A DNA stretch of 64,000 nt from a bacterium. Its GTDB lineage: Bacteria > Patescibacteria > JAEDAM01 > Absconditabacterales > Absconditicoccaceae. The notes below the pieces were generated by a model. That model ran no database searches and was not told where the DNA came from. It was given only the letters and a program-made list of their open reading frames with translations. This document shows, piece by piece, positions 25,857-36,574 of this stretch. The position numbers were made by a program, and so were the translations under genes. Location of the stretch: the NCBI GenBank assembly GCA_017453665.1, contig JAFTEM010000025.1, positions 1 through 64,000 on the forward strand, given 5' to 3'. Each line of letters starts with the position of its first letter. The stretch's first letter is position 1.

Positions 25857-26923
25857 CTTGCTTTTTGAAGTTCTTTCCAAAGCTTTTCTTGCTCTTTTGT
25901 AAGTCTTTTAGGAACTGAGATTTGTAATTCAACAATCATATCTCATTTTTTATTAAAGAGTTTTTTTTCTCAAAATCCTTTTCATCATACACGGATTTTT
26001 TGTCCTATTTGAGTTCCTTTAGGTACTTTTACTTTTAATTTACCTTCTGGATGGGGAACTTCTACTTCTCCTCAGAGTACGATATCGAACAATGAGACTT
26101 CAGCTTTTACATAGAGGTCATCTTGTTTTCTTTCGTATTTAGAAGATTCTTCTACATTGATTTTTACATATAAGTCTCCAGAAGGAACTTCTCAAATACC
26201 TTCATCACCTTTTCAGGTATATTTTAGGAAGCTTCCTGCTTTTATTCCTGCTGGAATTTCTAGATCTAGGGTTTCTTTTTTCTCTTCTAATCCTCAGTTG
26301 GTTAATGTTTTTCAATCTTTTTTATAGATTACTCCTGTTCATCAACATTCAGGACATGCAGATTGGGTTTGGAAAACTCAGAAAGGGGTTTGTGCTTGTT
26401 GAGAAATTCTACCAGTACCGTTACAATGAGAACATTTTTCTTCTGTTACTCAAGCAATTTTTACCTTTCTTGTATATGCGATTTTCTTTTTTACTCAAAG
26501 ATAAGCGTCTTCAAAAGAGATAGTTATTTGTTTTTCAAGTGTTTCTCATTTATTAGGTTTTCTTGTTCTTGTTGCTCATCAAAATCATGCTCATCCGAAC
26601 ATTCCTCATAAAAGGTCTCAAATATCTCAGAAATCAAAGGTTGCTCATCCTCATCAAAATCCTCAAAAATCGAATCATCAATTTCCTCAGAATCCTCAAG
26701 CTCAGAACCCTCATTTTCTATAAAGATCATATTGTTGTTTCTTTTTTTCATCAGAAAGTACTTGATATGCTTCGTTTATTTCTTGGAATTTTTCTTTAGA
26801 TCCTCAGCGATCTGGATGGTATTTTACAGCTCATTTTCTGAAAGCTTTTTTTATTTCATCTTGAGAGGCATCTTCTCCTACTCAAAGGATCTCATAATAA
26901 TTCTTTTTTGGATCAAAGTCCAT
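25853..26923 (-). CDS. dnaJ: DnaJ-type co-chaperone with a reduced zinc finger
   Basis: A 356-aa Hsp40 that stimulates DnaK ATP hydrolysis and delivers unfolded clients. The J domain is intact (residues 8-70, HPD at 36-38), followed by a Gly/Phe-rich linker full of UGA codons (GGFGAGGFGGNGGFDFGG). The zinc region has only two CxxCxGxG motifs (CSHCNGTG at 164-171 and CPECGGTG at 190-197) instead of the usual four, so it could bind one zinc ion rather than two. The C-terminal peptide-binding domains are recognisable (LEIPAGIKAGSFLKYTGKG, GDLYVKINV, PEGKLKVKVPKGTQ). dnaK and grpE are not in the window. The stop overlaps that of the convergent small gene by two bases. Confidence 0.93.
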
Positions 26924-27067
26924 GTAGCTCTATATTAGATATATAAAATAGCACCAAAATAACGGAGGTGATTTTATAGATTTTTGGTAAAATTACAAGT
27001 TTTTACTCTAAAAATTTGTATGTTTTAATGTTGCTTTATGTTGCGATGTTTATTATTTTTTTCAAAC

Positions 27068-27100
27068 AGAAAAATCTGATATTACGAAAATATCAGATCT
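27068..27100 (-). terminator. Terminator of the frr-yidC operon
   Basis: A perfect 10-bp stem (ATCTGATATT with AATATCAGAT) around a five-base loop, followed on the minus strand by TTTTCTG. It lies just downstream of the 113-aa gene that ends the operon. Confidence 0.8.
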
Positions 27101-27116
27101 TAACTTTTTTAGAAAA

Positions 27117-27458
27117 TTATCTACTTCTTACCATTTTTCTCATTTTAGTTCTTGTCCGTCCTGAAGCTGGAGCCATAACCATTTCTGAACCACCTGCAGG
27201 AGTTCTAATGTATCTATATCCATCTGGATCTGTTCTTAATCTTGTTTCCCAACAAACTTTTCTTCCTCTAAGAAACCAGTTGTAGGTTGATCCTTTAGGA
27301 TTTGTATATACTCCTACAACTCCTAATTCTTTTGCTTCTTCAAGTTCTAGTTTTCTTTTTGGATAATCGAATCTTCTACTTCCTCTAATTCTACTTGCCT
27401 GTTTTGCTTGTTGTGCTTTTTTCTTTGCGATACCTTGTTTATTTGTCCTACTTGCCAT
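27117..27458 (-). CDS. Unknown basic protein downstream of yidC (113 aa)
   Basis: I do not recognise a family. The N terminus is strongly basic and helical (MASRTNKQGIAKKKAQQAK). A central part has GVVGVYTNPKGSTYNWFLRG and WETRLRTDPDGYRYIRTP, and the tail is basic (RTRTKMRKMVRSR). All of its roughly dozen glycines use normal GGN codons and none uses UGA, the same preference seen in RuBisCO and PPDK, which hints at high expression. It is the last gene of the frr-yidC-unknown run, 28 bases after yidC. The charge and position suggest a ribosome- or nucleic-acid-associated protein; this is inference. Confidence 0.7.
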   Translation of the reverse strand: MASRTNKQGIAKKKAQQAKQASRIRGSRRFDYPKRKLELEEAKELGVVGVYTNPKGSTYNWFLRGRKVCWETRLRTDPDGYRYIRTPAGGSEMVMAPASGRTRTKMRKMVRSR

Positions 27459-27486
27459 TTTAAAACATTAAATATAGATAAAAATT

Positions 27487-28305
27487 TTATTTATTTTCTA
27501 CAACGATTGGTTTGTTTTTATGGAAGAACATATCCCATTTAGCTTTTAACAATACACGATATTGGATAACGTATTGGATAACACTGAAGAGTGATGTTGT
27601 TGCTAAATAAAGACCTACTCATGATTGGATAGACCAAACAACAGACGCCATCATTATTGTCATCATGATATTCATTGTTCCCATCATCTTAGACATATCA
27701 GGCATTGCCATACCGTTTGGCATTGTTTGTGTTTGTTTTTGAGGCTTTTGTGTTAAACTTGTTAACCAGAATTGTAAGAAGTTTAAACAAGCAACAACGA
27801 TAGTAAGAACTATACTGTTTTTCTCAAATAAATCAATTCATAAGAAGATTGGGTTTACGTTTTGTTGGTCGAGATATTTGTTTCAGAAATCCCAAAAGAA
27901 GCTATAAAGCCAATCTGTGTGTTCTGTAGCGATTTCTCATGTCGCGAATGCTCTAATTACAAAATAGAGCCCTATGAATACTGGTAACTGAATCAACATA
28001 GATAAACATCATTTTAGTGGAGCAGATCCTTCTTTTTTTAGAAGTTTCATTGTTTCTTCTGAAAGTTTTTTAGGATCGTCCTTGTATTTATCTTGGAGCT
28101 CTTGCATTTTTGGCTGGATACTTGTCATTCCATTGCTCATTTTTGTTCAAGCAAGAGTATTCCTTAACATAAGAAGTCTTACTAATATTGTAAGTAAGAT
28201 AATTGCTATTCAAAGGTTCCCTCAAAAAATAGCTAGAAAGATTATTAAGAGATTATATACTGGACGATAAAGGAATTCTGCCCATAAAATACTTAACCAA
28301 TTCAT
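27487..28305 (-). CDS. yidC: YidC/Oxa1 membrane protein insertase
   Basis: A 272-aa insertase placing membrane proteins in the cytoplasmic membrane together with the ribosome or Sec. It is the short form without the large periplasmic domain of Gram-negative YidC. The first membrane helices (NLLIIFLAIFGGNLGIAIIL) are followed by the cytoplasmic hairpin MSNGMTSIQPKMQELQDKY, typical of the family, and then SMLIQLPVFIGLYFVIRAF. Met-rich IMMTIMMASVVWSIQSGVGLYLATTSLFSVIQ forms the last two helices, and the C terminus is basic (FFHKNKPIVVENK). It lies 27 bases after frr. ATP synthase subunits a and c, encoded in the same window, are likely clients by analogy with known YidC substrates. Confidence 0.93.
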
Positions 28306-28332
28306 TTAAGAATAGCGGTTATAAAGATAAAA

Positions 28333-28881
28333 TTATATTTTCATTAATTCTTCAGTTTTTAATTTTACTAAGGTATCAATTTTAGCAGTCCAATTTTTAG
28401 TTAATTCATCAATGTTTTTTTCATTTGCTTTATGTTCATCTTCTGAAATTTCTTTTGCAGTAAATTGTTTTTTAGTATCATTCATAGCGTCTTGTCTTAC
28501 TTGTCTTACTTGAGTTTTTGTATCTTCTCACATAGATTTTACTTGCTTAGCAATATGGTCTCTTCTTTCTTGTGTTAGTGCAGGGATTTTTACTAAAATA
28601 TGAGATCATTGATTATCAACCCCCACTCACATATCTGCTTCATATATAGCGTTAGCAATTCCTTTAGAACTTGATTTATCCCATGGTTCAATTTTTAAGG
28701 TTGTTGTATCCATAACAGTGATATGAGCTAATGAGTTCATTTTCATCACTCAATAGTCTGTTGTAACATTGAGATTATCTACTAATCAAGTTGTTGCTCT
28801 TCCTACTTGTAATCATGCGAATTCTTGTTCAAGATAAGCGATTGCTTTTTTCATTTGTTGCTCATAGTTAGCAAGTTCCAT
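28333..28881 (-). CDS. frr: Ribosome recycling factor
   Basis: A 182-aa protein that, with EF-G, splits post-termination ribosomes. Family hallmarks are visible: LEQEFAGLQVGRATTGLVDNL near residues 18-38, MNSLAHITVMDTTTLKIEPWD (50-72), KGIANAIYEADMGVGVDNQG, and the long return helix with ALTQERRDHIAKQVK and EDTKTQVRQVRQDAM. Length matches the family (about 185). It is the first gene of an operon with yidC, 27 bases apart. In a code-25 organism, termination uses only UAA/UAG and presumably only RF1; recycling itself should be unchanged. Confidence 0.96.
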
Positions 28882-28897
28882 ACTGTATTAATTTTAC

Positions 28898-28925
28898 TTG
28901 ATAAAAAATCTAAATTTAGTATATA
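28898..28925 (+). promoter_or_regulatory. Candidate promoter for the secreted-protein operon
   Basis: TTGATA (28898-28903) and TATATA (28920-28925) are separated by 16 bases, about 70 bases before the ATG at 28995. It overlaps the divergent frr promoter candidate, so the two may compete. Confidence 0.35.
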
Positions 28926-28947
28926 AAGAAAAATCCCCTTTTTGCAA
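28918..28947 (-). promoter_or_regulatory. Candidate promoter for frr-yidC
   Basis: On the minus strand TTGCAA (28942-28947) and TATACT (28918-28923) are separated by 18 bases, about 37 bases before the frr ATG. It overlaps a divergent plus-strand candidate. Confidence 0.4.
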
Positions 28948-28994
28948 GGAGAAAAATTATTAACAAAAACAAACGTTTACCTTCAGCTTTGACT

Positions 28995-30569
28995 ATGAAA
29001 AGAACAGTCTCAAAATTCTTGATATTCTTTATGCTTGCTCAAGTATTAAGCCCTGTTTTTTTTGTAAATAAGACGTATGCAGAAGAAGCTAAAAAAAGTT
29101 GTGAAGATAATCCACCTGTTTGTTCTGCTACACCAGAGTCGATGTCAACATATCTTGAGTTTCAAAAAGATATGGCGAATCTTTTGAATACTAATGGACT
29201 CAAAACAGCTACAGAGACGATGAGTGAGGGGAAGTGAGGACTTTTTACTTCACAGATTTTGCAATTAACGGGACTTGATGAATTTAGTAATAGTTTGATT
29301 GGACAATCTATTAGAGTTTTTGATATTACGGCTTCAAGATCTGCTATTTCTATTGTAACTGCTGTTTTTCTTTTTGAGTTGGCTGCTGTTTGAGCATTAC
29401 TTGATAATACAATAGAGTTATCAATTCTTTTTCAGGAAAGGCCTATCGTGAGAGATTGGTCTAAAGCACTTGATGTTGAGTGGTCTTTAAATCAGGTTGC
29501 GTATAATTTATGACGTGCAGGAGATATTGGGAAAACGGTTGTTGAGATGGATAAGGTTAATGCTATTGTAAAAAAATATCAGGATAAAGGATTATTAACA
29601 TGAGATGCTTTTTGAAGTAGCGCAAGGTATACAGAGATTATTCTTGAATTGGCAGCAATGAATAGTGCTGTTAAGTGGTTTTTAGCATATGATAATACTT
29701 CTTTGTTGAAGAATTATAAGCAGAATGATCATTCCTTAGAATTTGATAGTGAATGGATTGAAAAACTTAATATGGATTATGAATGTGCAAGATGGACTTT
29801 CGGATTTAAATGTAGTTCTTCGTGGGCTAATCTTAAGAAAAGTCTTCAACTTTTATGAAAAAATACTGCTAATAAATGAAGATCGAGTGTGCAACAGATA
29901 AAAGATTCTTTTCAAAATTTGAAGGAGTCTTTAGGAAATTGGTCAGCATTAAAAAATAATCTTAAATGAAAATCAAATGCTAATAATTTAAGTGAAAGAG
30001 AAAAGCAACTTCTTCAATGAAGATATGGACTTAATACCTCAAGAATTACTAAAGAAGATGGGGCATCTATTTTATCGCTTAATAGTAATATTCCATCATT
30101 ATGGGCTAAAGCTTCAAAAACTGTTTCTGTTGTTGCTCAGAATATCGCTAATTGAGCACAAGCTCTTTTTTCAACAAGGAAGGGGCTTCAAGAGAAAATT
30201 GATAAGGCTAAAAAAGAATGAAATTTATCAAAAGTGGAGAGGTTAGAAGAAGTTCTTGAAATTCATGATTCAATATTTCCACCAAAAGAGGCTGCTGAAC
30301 TTTCTGAATATGCAGGTACAGAACTCTCAATAAAATTGGAGAGTCATCTTGAAAGATTACAGGTATCGGAAAATCAGGCAAAAGAGATTGCTGTGATATC
30401 TAATAATGTTGCGCTTACTAATATGTTTAATGAGTTAGATGCTGAAATTGATGTTTTAAAGGGAACGATAGGTGATAAATGAAAACAGAATACCTTGAGA
30501 GAGGTGTTGAAATCAACTTGTGATGCTCAATGTGAAAATAAATGAAATGATTGTTGTTATGTACAATAG
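28995..30569 (+). CDS. Secreted/membrane protein of unknown function (524 aa), operon gene 1
   Basis: Signal peptide at residues 1-29 (FLIFFMLAQVLSPVFFVNKTYA). A short Cys-containing segment (SCEDNPPVCS) follows. One strong hydrophobic helix lies near residues 115-140 (AISIVTAVFLFELAAVGALL), so the protein may be membrane-anchored. The remainder is helical, with coiled-coil-like stretches (residues 330-500) and a C-terminal Cys cluster (STCDAQCENKGNDCCYVQ). An internal Cys pair (YECARWTFGFKCSSSW) adds to the impression of an exported, disulphide-bonded protein. I recognise no family. An upstream TTG in frame is possible, but the ATG gives the best signal peptide. The next gene starts 21 bases downstream, also with a signal peptide. 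Confidence 0.8.
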
Positions 30570-30590
30570 TTTTTATTAGCTACTTATTTG

Positions 30591-31679
30591 ATGAATTACA
30601 CAAAAAGAACAGTTTCTATTCTTATGTGAAGCATTATATTGTTTGGATGTGGTTTTTTCTTGAATCAAAATGTTTTGGCTGAAAATAAAAATTATTTTGA
30701 TTATCTTCATGAAAGACAAGTTGCTGATAAAGATAGTAAAGAACTTATTATCCGTTGATTTTGTAGTGGGATAACAACATGAGCATTTAATCCATTATGA
30801 ATAGAGCAAAATAAAGCAAAACAATCGCTTTTCCTTCTTCTTTTGTGTACGAGTAATGGGTTAACGGATGAGGGGAATTTTTTTGCTCCAGCCATTGAAT
30901 ATGAAAAAGAAACCTTTTCTTTTAAGAAAGCGAAATATTCTTCTAGTTGTAGGGAAGAATATAAAGAAAAATGTAATGTTGCAGAATTAACAGATAATAT
31001 TTTAACCCAAGTGTTATCTGAATATTTTACGATTAAGGAAGCTGATATTTTTTGAGTTGGGGGATTGAATTTTGCTAATCAAACAGAACTAACAGATTGG
31101 AAGAATGCTTATGCAGAATTTTATTTTAAAAAGAAAGATTTTTGTTGATGAAATACGATTTACAAGAAAACATGTAAGTTATTAGATTCGCAAATGAAAC
31201 AATTTCAAAAGACGTTAAAGAATCTTGAACTTGTTGATGTTAGTAAGGTATATACAAAATCCCAATCGGATACTAAAAAAGAATTTTGTTGAAGTGATAT
31301 TTGGAAGGATATTATTTATTGTGGACTTGTGTGAGAAAAAAATTCGGGTTTAGATACTTTTGTTGAGCTTATTTATAACGAACTTACTTATTATACGATT
31401 TTTTCTGTTTATTATAGCGATACTTTAGCTCAACAAAAAGAGACGAAAGAGATTAAAAGTGAATATGAAGAAAGTATCAATGGACCAGATAAATTTGAGA
31501 ATCTTATTTTTCAGACATTATCTGATTTAACTAATATTCAGATAACTTATCCTGTACATGTGCTTCTTGTTGCTTATCAAGAAAATCTTCTTGATTTAAG
31601 AGATAACTATTTAAGTAAGGTTGTTACTCCTTTTTATTGTCTTTATCATAAATTTAGAAATGTTCAGAGAAAACAGTAA
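30591..31679 (+). CDS. Secreted Cys-containing protein of unknown function (362 aa), operon gene 2
   Basis: N-terminal signal peptide (TVSILMGSIILFGCGFFLNQNVLA, residues 7-30). A lipobox-like Cys occurs inside the hydrophobic segment (ILFGCG), so a lipoprotein cannot be excluded, though the hydrophobic stretch continues past it. The mature part is mixed alpha/beta by eye, with several scattered Cys (SSSCREEYKEKCN, FCGGNTIYKKTCK, EFCGSD, IIYCGL, FYCLYHKF), and no repeats. I recognise no family. It is seven bases from the next gene and clearly in the same operon. Three consecutive exported proteins of unknown function suggest parts of one envelope complex. Confidence 0.78.
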
Positions 31680-31686
31680 GTATAGT

Positions 31687-33666
31687 ATGATGATTAAGAG
31701 AGGAGTTTTTGGTCTTTGAATACTTCTTCTTTTTTGAAGTGGTTTTTCTTTTGCGGCTACTACTTGGAAACCGATTTCTACAAATAATGTAGCGAATCTT
31801 TTATCTTCTTGGTCAAAATCTGTGTTGAATTATGAGAATAATAGATATGATATCTCTTCTCATAAATTTTCAACTGATCTTTTTTGAGACAATGCGTCTA
31901 ATTATAAAATAAAAAGTTGGTGAAAAATTCTTAATTGATTAGATGCTGTGAAATGAGTTTTACAGAGTAGTTATACAAATTGTAGTTTGGAAGATAATGA
32001 GATTTTATGAGTGCTTTTTTATACTAATGGTTCTCTTGGACTTAAGGATGAGATTATGAAATCCGTACCTTCAAATCGTTGGCCAACAGTAAAGGATCAA
32101 AAGAAATGATGTGATAAACTTACAACTTGTATTGCATGAGAGCTTGATAAGAATATGAATCGGTCTTGTGATGAGATTGTGAGAAATGCTTATATTCTTT
32201 GAGTTAATGAAAAAACAAGAAAATATCTTTTAGAAGAAGCTAATCTTTGAACTGAGAAATATTATAATGGAACACTTGATGATTCGAGTTATGATATCCT
32301 TTATGATATTCAACAAATAGCAAAAGTGCTTTATGAAGATCCTAAAACAGTGACTAGTGTTTTGTTTTATCAAGTTCCTAGTTTTAATTGATCTAAATGA
32401 GGTAGTTCAATAGTTGGAAACGGGCAGTGATGAGGACAGGGGGCATCTAACCAAACGAATTCATCAAGCTCTTCTACAACAAGAACATCTCAAGGGGGTG
32501 AATGAGGTGCTTGAGGTGAATGAGGAGATAATTGAGATGGTGGTTCTAATAACTGATGAAATAATTGAGGAGGTAATTGAGGGGGTGGTAATGATTGATC
32601 TTCTCCTAGTATTTCAGATGATGAAGAAATTCTTAATTTTTTAAATAATGATGGAGAAAATAGAACAATAACGAGTAATTGAAATACAGCATTTGTTAAT
32701 CAATGTGTTGTTGTATGAAGTACTGTACTTGAAGAAGCATATCTTGAAGCTGAAGAGGAAGCGGAGAATTATCCAGAAAGGACTCCTAACGAACTTAGTG
32801 ATGAAGAGATTGAGGCGATTTATGATGATATTTTGAAAAACGCAAATGAATTGAAACAAATTTCGCCAAACACCCCTCTTACATGACAGGAAAATGATCC
32901 GACAAGTAACAAAGTATCAAGGTGAGTTACTTGAGATGCCGCTACGGTTGCCACACTAAAAAAAGAACTGGAGTCTTGTGTTTCAAGGTGTGATTGATTA
33001 AGAGTTGATGAAAAGGCTGTATGTAGGGCGCTTTGTCTTTGTGCTGAATATCAGTCTCCGGCTTTAAATAAAAATATGACGTATAAGTTTATTGAAGAAT
33101 GAGCATTGAGGGTAAGAATTTGTAATATTCCTAGTCAAGCAAAAATTGTATCAACGAGTACGAAAAATGTGTATAGTATTGAGGCTATTTTATTAGAGAT
33201 TCATGATACATTGAAAGCATTGTTAGAAAGTTGAGAACTTACTCCGAAAGTACAAAAAGAAGAGATGCTTGATACGAGTCTTAGCGATATGAAGATTTGA
33301 AATATGATTAGTCTTATTCTTAATATGAAGTTTAGTCAGCCAACGGATGAGAGATGAAAATCTGAAGATGATAAGAGAGAAGAAAATGAGGCTATTGAGG
33401 CATCAAGGATAGATATAAAATGAAATCCAGATATTTTTGTTGTTGTGTGAGCATCTGATGAAAATCAATCGATGTCGAGTTCAAAAGCTCCTCAAGTAAT
33501 AGCTAGTGCTGATAGAAACGGAGTGGCAATTAAAGAAAATCAAGTTGCAGGAATAAATAATATGGTAAGTAACTTTATATTAGATAATTATACTTTCTTA
33601 ACGACACTAAATGATGCTCTTTATTGAATGATGATATCACTTAGTGGAATTCCAAAAACTCAGTAA
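31687..33666 (+). CDS. Secreted protein with Gly-rich linker and Cys motif (659 aa), operon gene 3
   Basis: Signal peptide at residues 3-25 (GVFGLGILLLFGSGFSFA). The first half (26-235) has paired Cys residues. Residues 240-320 are a low-complexity Gly/Ser/Asn linker, much of it encoded by UGA. The second half contains an acidic helix (LEEAYLEAEEEAENYPE), a Cys motif (ESCVSRCDGL...CRALCLCAEY near residues 430-460) and a C-terminal segment with a weakly hydrophobic end (FLTTLNDALYGMMISLSG). Two ATGs are adjacent (31687 and 31690); I took the first. I recognise no family. A terminator follows directly, so this is the last gene of the three-gene operon. Confidence 0.78.
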
Positions 33667-33667
33667 G

Positions 33668-33697
33668 AAAAAATAGAGCGTTTGCTCTATTTTTTAC
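33668..33697. terminator. Bidirectional terminator between convergent genes
   Basis: AAATAGAGC pairs with GCTCTATTT around a four-base loop, with T runs on both strands. The TAG stop of the minus-strand 729-aa gene (33687-33689) lies inside the right arm. Confidence 0.85.
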
Positions 33698-35876
33698 TAA
33701 AGTATTTATTTACGAGTGCTGGGTTTATTTTTTTTATATAGGCAACCGAATCAGACATAAACTCATTGAGTTTTTCTAGTTCGCTATCGTCAAGAGTTAA
33801 TGATAATCATTGGACGATGACCGAACGACGTTGTGTTCCGAAATCGAGTGCCATAGGATTGAGTTGATGTGAAATCATATCATAGGTAGCGATGAAATTT
33901 GCTCATCCAGCAGAGAATTTTATCTTAATTTCTCCGTTTTCTGTTAAAATTTCAGCACTTTCTCAAAGGTATTTTGTGATTGTTTCTGATACTGCTAAAT
34001 AATCTCTCATACCAAATCCTGTGTCTTCGGTATCTACCTTATAAGCAAGGATACTTGTAATCATATGGTAGGTTGATGCAGCATCGACATGTGAAAGGTC
34101 TAGTGCATTTAAGATTTGGGTTTCTAGGAGTTCGTTATTAACAGATACGTTAGTTAGCGCTCCGTTTTGGAGATAGAATGTATAAACAATATTATCATCT
34201 TCTTTTGCATTTTTTGGAATCATTTCAATAATTGTTGGTTCACAACTTAGGAGTGATTCTGCGTATTTATCTTCTAGTTGATCACAAAGATTAACGGTGT
34301 CTCATGGTGTGTCTGTGAAATCTTTGTATTCAAACATTAATGATAATGTTTGGTTTAATGAATAATTAGTATCTGTGTTTTGAATGAGTCCGTTTATATA
34401 GTTTGTTAATATTTCGTTTGGTTCTGTTGATGATTTATCGATTTTTACATTGATTACTGAAAGTTGAAGGTTCTCGTATCTTAATAGGGCTTCTAATATA
34501 AATTCTGTTCTTAGATCGAGTCCTTTTACTATTAGAAGATTTTCGTCATCACCTGTTTCTATAGAGAAGATGTTGAAATTAGCAGGCATATAACTTTGTG
34601 TAAAGATGTCTTTAAGTGTTAATTCTTCAACTTTCTCTCAAGTATCTTGTATTGCATCACTAGTGATGATATAACGAGATTGGGTTTGTAATCATTTAAA
34701 GTTTGCGACAGTATCTCAATAGTTTAAAGCAAGGAGTTCACTGTTCAATGAGGTTCTATCATCTTTATCCATTTTTGAATCCTCATCTTTAAAATAAGGA
34801 GAAAGAATTGTCATATTATACCAGTAAGTGAATGATTTTGCAAATGGAGATAAGAGTTCTTCTTGTCTGCTTCCTTCTTTTGTTAAGACTTCACGGATAA
34901 ATCCTAAGTAGGTTTGCATTGTTGATTTTACGTCAGCAGAAGCAGAAAGTTCTTTGTATAATAGTTGTTGTAATGAATAGAGTTTATATTCATTAATATA
35001 ACGATTTGTATATGCAGTTGTTTCTACATATCATACAGAAAATGGTTTTGCTAATGCTAAGAAATCTCTTAGTAGGATGAATTGGTTATAGTCTTCACTT
35101 CCACAGTTACGGAAAAGTTCTGAAAGACGATTATCCATAGTATCACTATATTTTCCATAACGTAAAAGTCATTCACACATACTTTTTTTATAATTGTTGT
35201 TTGTTTTTAAGGCTGTGAAGTATTGATTTATTTCGTCTATAGAATTGCTTAAGTCGTAGAGATAAAAACGAGATAAGAAACTGTTGATATATGATTTACA
35301 TACAAAAGATTCTTTACTTCTTGTAATTGTACATCCGAGTCCGAAAAGTTCTGTCATTGAAGATGGCATTTCAAAAAGACTCGGGTTTTCTTCTCAAAAG
35401 TTATCTACTGATAATGGATTTATGAGTACGGTATGGAAAAAACTACTCATATAGTCGTTAGTGAAACTTTCTTTATTTTGTCCTTTTGTGTAAAAGTCTA
35501 GATTTTCTAAAGAAATATCTGTTAATCTTGGAAGTGTTAATTCGCTGTTTACTAATAAAACATCTTGAGCTGTTATTCTTCCATCGTTAATTGTTATTTT
35601 CCCGTTTAAAACAACACCTTCTAATCATGGCACGGTTGCGACTTGATTTTCTTTATCTTGGTAATGGAGCTGTGCTTGAGATACTGTTCCTTCATCTTGT
35701 TTTTCTAGAAGATAAATAGATGAAAAGTATCATGAGGCGAAAATTCACCATGAACCAACTAAAGAAAGAATTCATGCTGCAATTCCTACTCAATATTTGA
35801 AAACTCCTTGGTATAATATGTTATACCAATTGATAATTTTTAATTGTTCTCTGTTAAAAAATATTGATTCTTTCAT
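33687..35876 (-). CDS. Bitopic membrane protein of unknown function (729 aa)
   Basis: About 25 cytoplasmic residues (MKESIFFNREQLKIINWYN) precede a single membrane helix near residues 32-58 (GIAAGILSLVGSWGIFASGYFSSIYLL). The remaining 670 residues would lie outside the cytoplasm. That part begins with a small beta-rich segment (VPGLEGVVLNGKITINDGRIT) and continues as mostly alpha-helical sequence with four or five Cys. It has no repeats. I recognise no family. The topology resembles inner-membrane scaffold proteins of secretion or pilus machines, but no motif supports this. It is convergent with the secreted three-gene operon, and the RuBisCO unit lies upstream in the same orientation, separated by a terminator. 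Confidence 0.78.
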
Positions 35877-35965
35877 TCTGCGTACGTAGAGTAAATCAAC
35901 TTAATTATAGTTGAAAAAAAGGAAAAAATCAAATTTTGTAGGGTTTTTGTGGGTGCTTTTTTAAA

Positions 35966-36003
35966 TAAAAAAAGATTCCCTCTGATTGAGAAAATCTTTT
36001 TTC
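35966..36003 (-). terminator. Terminator of the RuBisCO transcription unit
   Basis: AAAGATT and AATCTTT form the outer stem, with CTC/GAG inside. A T run follows on the minus strand. It starts 16 bases after the stop of the 177-aa gene. Confidence 0.75.
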
Positions 36004-36018
36004 TGTATATGGCATTTT

Positions 36019-36552
36019 TTATGCAAAAATTTCTAATTTTTCGATAGCTTCAGCGATGCTTCCAAAGTTTTCTGTTCCGTTTGTGATTACAACGTTTTTT
36101 CCTTGTGCTTTTAGATCGTTTACAATTTCATCAAAGACTCCTTGGATAACCAATGTAAGATTGGTCTTTCGTTTAGTATATCCTTCTGGATTATTTTGTT
36201 TACGATTTGCTAGTGATACTTTGAATTCATTCCACATCATTTTTAGGTCTAGTGAGTTCATGATTCCTTTTGCTATAAAGTTAAGGGAATCAAAGAATGC
36301 GTTCATAAAACTATCAAATACTTTTCCAACTGCGTCATCTTTCATGAGTACGTTGATTTGACCTTCGGTTATAAACATCATTTCTTGTTCAAAAGCAGGA
36401 ACGACACTCGGTACGATTTTTGCAGGGGTTGTGTTTTCATTTACTCCTAATGGAATAAAGATAAGTGCTCCATATTGTTCTTTAAAGTGGAGAAGTAATT
36501 TTTTGGCAGCATTTTCTACCGATTGGTTTAATGTTGCGGTTAATTCAGACAT
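36019..36552 (-). CDS. Unknown protein co-transcribed with RuBisCO (177 aa)
   Basis: Starts 22 bases after the RuBisCO stop and shares its terminator, so it should be co-expressed. The sequence is soluble and mainly helical: MSELTATLNQSVENAAKKLL, then a hydrophobic strand (YGALIFIPLGVNE), helices around residues 60-140, and a C-terminal alpha/beta part (LTLVIQGVFDEIVNDLKAQ, NVVITNGTENFGSIAE). There are no Cys residues and no membrane helix. All its glycines are GGN codons, as in PPDK, consistent with high expression. It is not a RuBisCO small subunit, which forms II and III lack, nor an AAA activase because it has no P-loop. I recognise no family. Confidence 0.75.
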   Translation of the reverse strand: MSELTATLNQSVENAAKKLLLHFKEQYGALIFIPLGVNENTTPAKIVPSVVPAFEQEMMFITEGQINVLMKDDAVGKVFDSFMNAFFDSLNFIAKGIMNSLDLKMMWNEFKVSLANRKQNNPEGYTKRKTNLTLVIQGVFDEIVNDLKAQGKNVVITNGTENFGSIAEAIEKLEIFA

Positions 36553-36574
36553 TCTTATTTGTAAAAGAATAAAA

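Noticed and set aside
26524..26751. Acidic 75-aa minus-strand ORF within dnaJ
   Set aside because: A frame-shifted reading of the Gly/Phe linker of DnaJ, whose UGA-rich codons give acidic residues in another frame.
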